Assembly: GCA_021778575.1 (NCBI GenBank)
Contig: JAJYCH010000113.1
Span: 1,418-9,625 of the forward strand
Direction of reading: 5' to 3'
Source of the DNA: Planctomycetota bacterium
GTDB lineage: Bacteria; Planctomycetota; Planctomycetia; Isosphaerales; Isosphaeraceae
Length of the DNA stretch: 8,208 bases
In this document: one piece after another, positions 1-6,271 of the stretch
Numbering within the stretch: position 1 is the first letter of the stretch
Layout: the number at the start of each line of letters is the position of its first letter
Translations under genes and position numbers: made by a program
The notes under the pieces: generated by a model
Told to the model about the DNA's origin: nothing
Database searches by the model: none
Seen by the model: the letters and a program-made list of their open reading frames with translations, nothing else

Positions 1-1
1 A

Positions 2-271
2 GCACTCCCGGGACGGCCGATCACAGGAACCCGAATGGTGATGCCGGATGGTTCGATGTCGCTGGGATATTATGGTTTTCTCGACGTCGATGGATTGACG
101 CCTCACGAGATCGAGACCAAGCTCAAGGAGCATCTTCGGCGATTCGAACGTCGGGACGATCTGGCCGTCTCGGTCCAGGTGGTCAAACGAAACTCGCGAC
201 CGGCCAATCTGGTTGACTGGATCTCTGGTCGTGTCACGTTTCGCGAAGTGAAAAATTTGCGTCTGTTTTGA
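2..271 (+). CDS. Polysaccharide biosynthesis/export protein, C-terminal fragment (Poly_export-like)
   Basis: This reading frame is open from the left edge and ends in TGA at 269-271, leaving 89 residues, so the true start lies outside the window. The visible part begins with an 'LPGRPITGTR' stretch followed by 'MPDGSMSLGYYG', then 'VDGLTPHEIETKLKEHL' and a short beta-rich 'LAVSVQVV' segment. The order (proline/glycine-rich lead, P-D-G-x-[IM]-S-L, a G-L-T-x-x-E helix) matches the Poly_export domain of Wza-like outer-membrane exopolysaccharide export proteins, particularly planctomycete versions. In that family the full protein carries an N-terminal secretion signal and forms or lines an export channel. 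Here the chain stops about 20 residues after the domain, with no visible SLBB repeats, so it may be a short, periplasmic or lipoprotein-like member. The next gene follows 60 bp later on the same strand with no obvious terminator between them, so cotranscription is possible. Confidence 0.7.
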   Translation, partial: ALPGRPITGTRMVMPDGSMSLGYYGFLDVDGLTPHEIETKLKEHLRRFERRDDLAVSVQVVKRNSRPANLVDWISGRVTFREVKNLRLF

Positions 272-331
272 TGAGCGGATCAGTGGCGCTCAGCCTCTCC
301 TCCAGGATCACCAAGCCAGCGAGGACGACCC

Positions 332-1783
332 ATGGACCCCCGAATCGCCCGCGTCAGCCACCTCACCCGACGTCACTTCTTCCGCCAGAGTCAGGCGGGT
401 CTGGGGGCGATTGCGCTGTCGTCGATGCTGGCCGAGGATGCTCCGGCTAAGGATAAGGGGGTCGTCAACCCGCTGGCTCCGAAGCCCTCGATGTTCCCGG
501 CCAGGGCGAAGCGGGTGATTTACCTCCATTTGACCGGCTCGCCGCCGCACCTGGACCTGTTCGACTACAAGCCGGAACTGGTCAAGCACAATGGCGAGCC
601 CTGCCCTGACTCGTTCCTGAAGGGGAAACGGTTCGCGTTTACCTCGGGGGTTCCCAAGCTCCTGGGAACCCCTCGAAAATTCGCCCGGTACGGCAAGAAT
701 GGCGTCTGGATGTCCGACGCCCTGCCGCATCTTCAGACCGTCGCCGATGATCTCTGCGTGATCAACTCGATGACCACCGACCAGTTCAACCACGCGCCCG
801 CCGAGCTGTTGCTTTACACCGGTTCGCCACGCTCGGGTCGGCCGTCGCTGGGAACGTGGGCGACTTATGGGCTCGGGTCGGAGAACGAGAATCTGCCCGG
901 GTTCGTCGTCCTGATTTCGAGCGGGGTTCAGCCCAACGGCGGCAAAAGCTCGTTCGGCAGCGGATTCTTGCCCTCGGTTTACCAGGGGGTCCAGTGCCGC
1001 TCGCAAGGTGACCCGGTCCTTTATGCGTCCGACCCGGCGGGAATGGACCGGTCGCTCCGTCGCGACAGCCTCGACGCCCTTCGCGACCTCAACGAGATCC
1101 AGGAGCAAGAACTCGGGCATCCCGAAACCGCCACGCGGATTGCTCAATACGAGCTGGCCTACCGGATGCAGGCGTCGGTCCCCGAGGTGATGGATATCGC
1201 GCGCGAGCCGAAAAACGTGCTCGAAGATTACGGGGCCCAGCCGGGGGCTTCGAGCTTCGCCAATAACTGCCTGCTGGCCCGTCGGCTGGTCGAGCAAGGG
1301 GTCCGGTTCGTTCAGTTGTTCGACTGGGGCTGGGATTTTCACGGGACCGGACCGGGCGAGGACATCCGCGACGGCCTGACAAAGAAGTGCGCGACGATGG
1401 ATCGACCTGCCGCCGCATTGATCAAGGACCTCAAGCAGCGTGGGTTGCTCGACGACACCCTGATCATCTGGGGCGGCGAGTTCGGCCGGACCCCGTTCCG
1501 CGAAGGACGAACGTCAGGCGGCGGAATTCTCGGCCGCGACCACTTCCCCGACTGTTACACGATGGTCCTGGCCGGCGGCGGAGTGAAGGGAGGCTACACG
1601 CACGGAGAATCCGACGAGATGGCCTTCTCGGTCGCGACCGACAAGGTTCACGTCCACGACCTCCAGGCGACGATTCTCCATCTTCTCGGCCTCGACCACG
1701 AAAAACTCACCTACCGCTTCCAGGGGCGCGACTATCGCCTGACCGACGTCCACGGACAAGTGGTCCGACAGATCCTGGCATGA
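332..1783 (+). CDS. DUF1501 domain-containing protein with Tat-type leader
   Basis: The protein has 483 residues, normal for DUF1501 proteins. The ATG at 332 is preceded by GAGGA at 321-325 with six bases between. The N-terminus holds a twin-arginine motif, T-R-R-H-F-F (residues 12-17), then a hydrophobic stretch 'AGLGAIALSSML', as in Tat-exported planctomycete DUF1501 proteins. The family is thought to share the alkaline phosphatase/sulfatase fold; its substrate is unknown. Landmarks are 'VIYLHLTGSPPHLDLFDYKP' (62-81), 'DWGWDFH' (331-337), 'GGEFGRTP' (381-388), 'GRDHFP' (401-406) and 'HDLQATILHLLGLDH' (442-456), whose His and Asp residues are the likely metal ligands by analogy. Nothing appears truncated. 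The gene usually sits just downstream of a DUF1549/DUF1553 cytochrome-like gene; here an export-protein fragment is upstream instead. Annotated databases may call it 'sulfatase'. The family call is firm; the biochemical role is unknown. Confidence 0.95.
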   Translation: MDPRIARVSHLTRRHFFRQSQAGLGAIALSSMLAEDAPAKDKGVVNPLAPKPSMFPARAKRVIYLHLTGSPPHLDLFDYKPELVKHNGEPCPDSFLKGKRFAFTSGVPKLLGTPRKFARYGKNGVWMSDALPHLQTVADDLCVINSMTTDQFNHAPAELLLYTGSPRSGRPSLGTWATYGLGSENENLPGFVVLISSGVQPNGGKSSFGSGFLPSVYQGVQCRSQGDPVLYASDPAGMDRSLRRDSLDALRDLNEIQEQELGHPETATRIAQYELAYRMQASVPEVMDIAREPKNVLEDYGAQPGASSFANNCLLARRLVEQGVRFVQLFDWGWDFHGTGPGEDIRDGLTKKCATMDRPAAALIKDLKQRGLLDDTLIIWGGEFGRTPFREGRTSGGGILGRDHFPDCYTMVLAGGGVKGGYTHGESDEMAFSVATDKVHVHDLQATILHLLGLDHEKLTYRFQGRDYRLTDVHGQVVRQILA

Positions 1784-1799
1784 ACAAGCGAAAGTGATA

Positions 1800-1863
1800 G
1801 GCCGAGCTCAGCCGACGTCAATCGTTTCGCGGCAAAACCGATAGGTTGGGCTCGGCCCACCAT
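1800..1863. repeat. Inverted pair of palindromic elements in a convergent gap (possible bidirectional terminator)
   Basis: The 91-bp gap between the facing stop codons of the DUF1501 gene (1783) and the kinase gene (1875) contains arms 1800-1813 and 1844-1857. These pair as a 14-bp stem with no mismatch and two G-U wobbles, closing a 30-nt loop. The right arm also folds on its own: TGGGC at 1847-1851 pairs with GCCCA at 1855-1859 around a TCG loop, so two alternative structures compete. The left arm is effectively an inverted copy of the right one, like paired REP units in other bacteria. The position between convergent genes suits a bidirectional transcript end, but neither side has a clear T run, so an intrinsic terminator is not established. 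A related hairpin lies at 7223-7244. Confidence 0.6.
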
Positions 1864-1874
1864 TCTTCACTGTT

Positions 1875-4800
1875 TCAAACAGCCACCTTCTGTCCCTTCT
1901 TGTTCCAGTCGTCGCGGAGCTTCTGGAATTCGGGACGCGACTGGAGCGGCTTGAAGTCGGGTCCGTTCAGGATGGCTGGGTCGTTGGCACCGTGGTCGAG
2001 CGCTTCGCGGAGCGTCTTGATCGCTTCGAGGAGGTAGGTCTCTTTCCGGGCGGCATCGGCTCCGGCAAGTTCGGCGGCCTTCGCCAGAAAGGCCGCGGCC
2101 ATCAGGTAGCCTTCGGGGCGGTCGGGGACGACTTTCTTGATCAGCGCCGCCTCGGCCGCCAGTTCGTCACCTCGGCCGAGCTTCGCCAGCGCCTTGGCCT
2201 TGTCACTGTGGGCCTCGACCTGAAAACGTGTGTAGGTTTGCTCGCGGGGGTTCCCTTCGCGGGCTTTTTCGAGCCGGGGGATCGCCTGGTTGAGCAGCAC
2301 CAAAGCTTCGGCCGGCTGATTCTTTTGTTCGGCGAGCATCAGCGCCCGCTCGGTCAAGCTCCGGCCCAGCGCGGCCTGATATTCGGGGCTTTCGGGAAAG
2401 TCGGCCGTCAGCTTCTCTTGCAGTCCGATCGCCTCGCGATACGCGGTCTCGGCCTGCTCCGGGTCAGTGGGGCGAACGAGATCGCCGAGGTGCAGGCAGG
2501 TCAGCGCCAGCTTCATCTTGTGGTCGGGAATTTCGGGATAGTCGGCGACCAGTCGGCGCTGGTCGGCCATCGCCTGACGATAGAGATCGAGCGGCTTCGC
2601 CTGGTCCGTCGGCTGGACACCGAGCAGTTGCGCCTGGTTATTCAGGACGATGGCAAGCTCGCGGCGATATTCAGGAACCCTGGGAAAATCGGCCGCGAGC
2701 GCCTCGAACGCTTGCCGGGCAAGCTTGAAGTTGGCGGCGGCTGCGTCGAGCTTACGCGCGTTGAAAAAGAGAATGGCCAGGTTGTTCCAGGTCCGCGCCC
2801 GCTGCCAGCGGAACCCGGCGCTGGTGGCCGATTGGGGCTCGACCTCGTTCTGGATCGCCAGGGCTTTCAGGAAGGTCCGCGCGGCGTCGTCACGGCGCGA
2901 ACCCGACTGAAGGATTCCCAGGTTATTGAGATAGCGGGCCAGTTCGCGACGGTCCTCGACGGTTGCCGTCGGCAGTTTCGTCAGCGCGTCTTGCTCGGCG
3001 ATCGCTTCGAGATAAAGAGCCTCATCTTCCTTCGACCGCTCCTTGAGCCGGGCGAGCAACGTGCCCAACTGGTAGCGGGCCAGGCTCAAGCCGCGCTTCT
3101 CGTCGGCGTCGTCGGGATGGGCGGCAACCAGCGTCAGACGGTCCTTCAACCCCTCGCGGAGCAGCTTCTCCGACTCGGCGTAGCGGTTGCTCTTTTTCAA
3201 CAGGATGCCGAGGTTGACCCGGGTTCGGGCGATCACCCGAGCGGTTTCCGGGTTTGCCGTAGCTTTGCCCAGGAGGTCCAGAGCCTCGCGATAATTCGCC
3301 TCGGCCTGGACGTACTGGCCGAGCTGTTCGCGGATGTCTCCCAGTCGGGCGAGTGCTCGGCCGGTTTCGAGCCGGGCCGAGGCATCGCCGACCCGGGCGG
3401 TCAAGAAGTCGCGATAAAACGCCAGCGCCCGGTCGAGCAGGTCGCGCCGGACCGACTCAAGCTGGGGAACGTCGGCCAGATCGACCTCGCCAACTCGCGT
3501 GAGCATCTGTTCCACGGCGTCGCGAGCGATCTGGTAATTGTGCTCGGTCTTCGCCTTCTCCTTGCTGATCAGAACGGTGCTGACTCCCAGCGCGGTGGCT
3601 CCGGTCGCGAGCAGGACGAACGACGCGGCCACGGCCGTCCGGTGACGCCTCGCCCAGCGCCCGAGCCGGGCGGTCCAGGGCTCGGGATAAGCTTCGACGG
3701 GTTCGTCGGCCAGCCAGCGCTCGATGTCGGCGGCGAACGCGGTCGCCGTCAGATAGCGATCCGACGGCCGGAGCGCCATCGCCCGGAGACAGATCGCTTC
3801 CAGGGCCGGAGGAATCGCCCGGTTCAGCGTCCGAGGCGATGGGAACTCGGCCAGCTTGACCTTTTCAAGCAGCTCCTGGATCGGCATCTCGCGAAACGGA
3901 GCCTTGCCGGTCAGGAGCGCGTAGAGTGTCGAGCCCAGGCTGAAGATATCGGACGCCGGGCCAAGCTTTTCGACCTCGCCGGCCGCTTGCTCGGGGCTCA
4001 TGAACGAAGGGGTGCCCATGACCGAGCCCATCATTGTCACCGAGGTGTCGCTGCCCGAGAGCGGGCGGAGCGGCTTGGGGTGCGATTCGTCGGGCGGGTC
4101 GGGCCGGTTCAGGGCCTTGGCCAGTCCCCAGTCGACCACCAGGGTCTCGCCGTGGCCGCCGAGCATGATGTTGTCGGGCTTGATATCGCGGTGGAGAACC
4201 CCTCGGGAGTGCGCGTAGTCGATCGCCTGGCAAACCGAGACAAACCGCGCGAGAAGCTGGTGGAGCGCCAGCGAATGCCGTAGCGAGATCGCTTGCTTGA
4301 CCGCCGGCGATTTGTGGAATTTCTCGATCGCCGTCTTCAGACTGTCGCCCCGGATAAACCGCATCGCATAATAGGGCCGGCCATCGGCGTACCGCCCCAG
4401 CCCGTAAACCGGGACGATCCCGGGATGTTCGAGTCCGCCGGTGATCTCGGCCTCGAAGACGAAACGGTACTGGTTATCGGCGTGATTGCCGTGGCGTTCC
4501 TGGATCTCCTTCAGCGCGACCTCGCGGTTCAGCTCGCCGTCCACGGCGACGTAAACCTCGCCCAGACCCCCTCGGGCGTGCAGCCTGAGCGGTCGGAACC
4601 GTGACGCCCGCGAATCCAGGGCCCAGCCGGATTGTCCGCCCGACCCTTCAAACGCGATCGTCGATTGCTGGGCACCCGACTCGAACGTTCCGCTCCCCAG
4701 ATCGGCCCGGGTCGCATACGGGTCCTCGACGGTCGCTTCGCTCGCCATGTCGACCGGCTCCGCGAAGACCGACCCAGTGTCGTCGCCAGCCCGGACACGC

Positions 4801-4952
4801 GACGGCGGGTCGATCGCCGTCGTGTCGTTTCCGGTTGTTGGCAGGGCCGTCGCGTACGGGTCGAAAACGGTCGACTGGGGTTCGTCGACCTGTGTGTCGT
4901 CGGTGCCGAACCGGGTCGCGTCGAGATCTTCGGATCGGCGAGGGTCGGACAT
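1875..4952 (-). CDS. Transmembrane Ser/Thr protein kinase (PknB-like) with C-terminal TPR repeats
   Basis: From the ATG at 4952-4950 the protein has 1025 residues. Residues 1-115 are an acidic, Thr/Ser-rich disordered tail. The kinase domain (about 120-415) has a glycine loop 'HARGGLGEVY' (125-134), the ATP lysine in 'VALKEI' (K148), an alpha-C glutamate (E167), catalytic 'HRDIKPDN' (254-261), 'DWG' in place of DFG (274-276) and 'GTPSFMSPEQ' (313-322), so all catalytic residues are present. A basic stretch leads into one membrane helix (about 439-462). Residues 520-990 hold roughly eight or nine TPR-like units, for example 533-564, 579-608, 674-704, 722-752 and 820-848. The predicted topology is kinase in the cytoplasm and TPR tail across the membrane, where it may bind a protein ligand. 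The in-frame extension to 5096 is rejected because it lacks domain character; no good ribosome site is visible at either start. The architecture is common in planctomycetes. The substrate is unknown. Confidence 0.95.
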   Translation of the reverse strand: MSDPRRSEDLDATRFGTDDTQVDEPQSTVFDPYATALPTTGNDTTAIDPPSRVRAGDDTGSVFAEPVDMASEATVEDPYATRADLGSGTFESGAQQSTIAFEGSGGQSGWALDSRASRFRPLRLHARGGLGEVYVAVDGELNREVALKEIQERHGNHADNQYRFVFEAEITGGLEHPGIVPVYGLGRYADGRPYYAMRFIRGDSLKTAIEKFHKSPAVKQAISLRHSLALHQLLARFVSVCQAIDYAHSRGVLHRDIKPDNIMLGGHGETLVVDWGLAKALNRPDPPDESHPKPLRPLSGSDTSVTMMGSVMGTPSFMSPEQAAGEVEKLGPASDIFSLGSTLYALLTGKAPFREMPIQELLEKVKLAEFPSPRTLNRAIPPALEAICLRAMALRPSDRYLTATAFAADIERWLADEPVEAYPEPWTARLGRWARRHRTAVAASFVLLATGATALGVSTVLISKEKAKTEHNYQIARDAVEQMLTRVGEVDLADVPQLESVRRDLLDRALAFYRDFLTARVGDASARLETGRALARLGDIREQLGQYVQAEANYREALDLLGKATANPETARVIARTRVNLGILLKKSNRYAESEKLLREGLKDRLTLVAAHPDDADEKRGLSLARYQLGTLLARLKERSKEDEALYLEAIAEQDALTKLPTATVEDRRELARYLNNLGILQSGSRRDDAARTFLKALAIQNEVEPQSATSAGFRWQRARTWNNLAILFFNARKLDAAAANFKLARQAFEALAADFPRVPEYRRELAIVLNNQAQLLGVQPTDQAKPLDLYRQAMADQRRLVADYPEIPDHKMKLALTCLHLGDLVRPTDPEQAETAYREAIGLQEKLTADFPESPEYQAALGRSLTERALMLAEQKNQPAEALVLLNQAIPRLEKAREGNPREQTYTRFQVEAHSDKAKALAKLGRGDELAAEAALIKKVVPDRPEGYLMAAAFLAKAAELAGADAARKETYLLEAIKTLREALDHGANDPAILNGPDFKPLQSRPEFQKLRDDWNKKGQKVAV

Positions 4953-5163
4953 GTCGCGGGTTCCCGGAAGCGTGGTCAAGGAAATCAAGGCCGATCGCCC
5001 GCGAACGAATCCCGGTGAGCGAGCGAATGCCCATTCTACGCCAGGAAAGCTCGCGACTCCAACGCCGCTCCGAACATTCTTCCAGCATGGAAGCATGGGG
5101 GTGTCCTAATTTTCTCCGCGCTCTGGTCGACGCTGCTCTCGGAGCGTTCCGACGAAGCCCTGA

Positions 5164-5197
5164 TCTGGAGTGCGAGAGCTTGCTCTCGCACTCCAGA
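5164..5197. repeat. 34-nt near-perfect palindrome (16-bp stem, 2-nt loop)
   Basis: The arms 5164-5179 and 5182-5197 are exact reverse complements of one another around TT at 5180-5181. The core reads GGAGTGCGAGAGC on one arm and its complement on the other. Such a stem would form a very stable hairpin in RNA or a cruciform in DNA. There is no T run after it, so a classical intrinsic terminator is unlikely. It lies 212 bp upstream of the kinase start and 191 bp upstream of the 5388 start. Candidate roles are a dispersed REP-like element, a dimeric operator or a transcript-stabilising stem. No second copy occurs in this window. Confidence 0.75.
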
Positions 5198-5221
5198 GGA
5201 CCTATCCGACCAGGGCCACCA

Positions 5222-5264
5222 CCCGAAAATTCGGGGACACCCGAAGCAGGCTTCGCCGCTTTTT
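5222..5264 (+). promoter_or_regulatory. Three overlapping hairpins plus T5 run, attenuator-like
   Basis: CCCGAA at 5222-5227 pairs with TTCGGG at 5230-5235 (hairpin 1). The same TTCGGG pairs equally well with CCCGAA at 5240-5245 around GACA (hairpin 2). CGAAGC at 5242-5247 pairs with GCTTCG at 5250-5255 (hairpin 3), which is followed four bases later by TTTTT at 5260-5264. Hairpin 2 excludes both others, while 1 and 3 can coexist, the classic geometry of an attenuator: pause stem, antiterminator, terminator. It reads toward the gene at 5388. The stems are only five or six pairs once loop size is allowed for, and no leader peptide or ligand-binding fold is recognised, so function is inferred. 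Confidence 0.35.
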
Positions 5265-5372
5265 ACCCGCTCGCGAGCCATTTCCACCAAAAACACGACT
5301 TAACCACCGCCCGGCCAACGGATCTTTATCGAACGTGGGCTCGACCAGTTTTCGCCGCTTGATCCGTTGACC

Positions 5373-5379
5373 GGGAGGA
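5373..5379 (+). promoter_or_regulatory. Ribosome binding site that fixes the start at 5388
   Basis: GGGAGGA lies eight bases before the ATG at 5388. The longer in-frame option, TTG at 5367, would place this site inside the coding region and has nothing comparable ahead of it, so the ATG is preferred. Confidence 0.7.
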
Positions 5380-5387
5380 CCGCGACC

Positions 5388-6098
5388 ATGAACGTCAGCG
5401 ATGCTCGATTGACCGCGAATCGTCAGAACGCCACCCACTCCACCGGCCCCAAGACCGACGCCGGTAAGGAAAAATCGCGCCGGAATGCCCTCAAGCATGG
5501 CCTGACCGGCGAAGGAATCGTCCTTCCCAACGAGGACGTCGCCGAGGTCGAACAGCGGCTGGCGGCGTATCGCGACGAACTTCAGCCGACCGGTCAGGTC
5601 AGCGAGGACCTGATCCGTCGGGCGGCGGTCCTCTCGGTCCGGCTCGATCGCTGCGTCTCGCACGAGACCGCCAGTCTGGCCGGTCGAATCCGCCAGGCCG
5701 AGGCCGAATTCGTCGCGCCGGAAGGGCTCGACCCGGCGATTGTCGACCAGCTTCGAGCCGAATCAAAGGCCCGAGCGATGTTCGACGCCTCGCGCGAAGC
5801 GACCCTGGCGCGGCGTTACGAGGCCGCCACCGAGCGCGGTTACTTCCGAGCCTTGAAGGAGTTACGACAATTGCAACAGGCTCGACCGGTGGCTCCGCCC
5901 GACGCGGCTTCGGAGGAATTCCAGGCGATGTTGGCTTCGTTTTCGCAATTCAACGCCGAGTGCGAAGCCTTCGAGGCCGCCCACTTCGACGAGGACCTCC
6001 GAACCACCTCCAAGGACCGTCCCAAGGCCGTTTCACCCACGATTCCGCCGATGGGAGCCCCGGTGGACGTGCCATTCACGATCGGCCGAAGCCGCTGA
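5388..6098 (+). CDS. Uncharacterised protein with TGPKT-GK-NALKHGL N-terminal motif
   Basis: The protein has 236 residues. The N-terminus (residues 9-41) reads 'TANRQNATHSTGPKTDAGKE' and then 'RRNALKHGLTG'. I recognise this as the signature of a widespread uncharacterised family in planctomycetes and acidobacteria ('NRxNAxxSTGPxTxxGKxxSxxNALKHGLT'). The rest is mostly predicted helix: acidic and Arg-rich helices at 50-110, and a conserved-looking segment 'RRYEAATERGYFRALKELRQ' at 142-161, followed by a Pro-rich C-terminus (about 166-236). There is no signal peptide or membrane helix, so it is probably cytoplasmic. The basic N-terminal motif could bind nucleic acid, but I know of no demonstrated function. 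Members are often present in many copies per genome, which hints at a selfish or accessory role; this copy looks intact, with no flanking transposase or terminal repeats. It stands alone between a divergent kinase gene and a downstream HEAT-repeat gene. Confidence 0.8.
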   Translation: MNVSDARLTANRQNATHSTGPKTDAGKEKSRRNALKHGLTGEGIVLPNEDVAEVEQRLAAYRDELQPTGQVSEDLIRRAAVLSVRLDRCVSHETASLAGRIRQAEAEFVAPEGLDPAIVDQLRAESKARAMFDASREATLARRYEAATERGYFRALKELRQLQQARPVAPPDAASEEFQAMLASFSQFNAECEAFEAAHFDEDLRTTSKDRPKAVSPTIPPMGAPVDVPFTIGRSR

Positions 6099-6260
6099 GG
6101 GGGCTGTTGAGGTGGTTGGGAACCAGTTCCGGGCCGGTCCACGCGCCGAGGGCCTGAAGCCCGCCCCAAGGGGAAACTCGATCGTCGTCGCGGCCGGATA
6201 ATCGTCGCAATCTGACGCGAAATTGCAGATAACACGGATGAAGTACCGGCGAGATCTTGC

Positions 6261-6264
6261 AGGA
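6261..6264 (+). promoter_or_regulatory. Ribosome binding site that fixes the start at 6272
   Basis: AGGA lies seven bases before the ATG at 6272. The alternative in-frame TTG at 6257 is upstream of this site and would add five polar residues before the membrane segment, so the ATG is preferred. Confidence 0.55.
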
Positions 6265-6271
6265 CCAATTC

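Larger units (their letters stand above)
4953..5387. other. 435-bp divergent intergenic region, palindrome-rich
   Basis: This gap separates the start of the kinase gene (leftward) from that of the 5388 gene (rightward), so it should hold promoters for both. I see no convincing protein-coding gene: the short open frames here read as low-complexity Arg/Ser/Pro-rich peptides with no ribosome site. No convincing -35/-10 pair could be picked on either strand. Weak boxes such as TTAACC near 5300 with TTTATC near 5325 are too widely spaced. What does stand out is a cluster of inverted repeats between 5164 and 5278: a 34-nt palindrome, three overlapping short hairpins and the 10-bp palindrome GCTCGCGAGC at 5269-5278. 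Confidence 0.6.

Noticed and set aside
308..1342. 344-codon open frame on the - strand opposite the DUF1501 gene
   Set aside because: It is a shadow of a well-supported gene and has no recognisable domain.
1992..4283. 763-codon open frame on the + strand, opposite the kinase gene
   Set aside because: It is the antisense shadow of a clear kinase-TPR gene. Long antisense frames are expected at this GC content, and its translation shows no domain.
4953..5096. In-frame 48-residue N-terminal extension of the kinase
   Set aside because: The extension has no homology-like character or ribosome site. The acidic Thr-rich tail typical of these kinases begins at the ATG at 4952.
5300..5330. Possible -35/-10 pair (TTAACC and TTTATC) before the 5388 gene
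   Set aside because: The spacing is 19 bp or more and the match to consensus is weak; not reportable as a promoter.
5036..5370. Short open frames on both strands in the divergent gap
   Set aside because: They cross the palindromes, lack ribosome sites and give Arg/Ser-rich peptides; they are best explained as non-coding DNA.
6150..6162. GGGC/GCCC mini-hairpin after the 5388 gene
   Set aside because: It has four base pairs and no T run, so it is indistinguishable from chance in GC-rich DNA.
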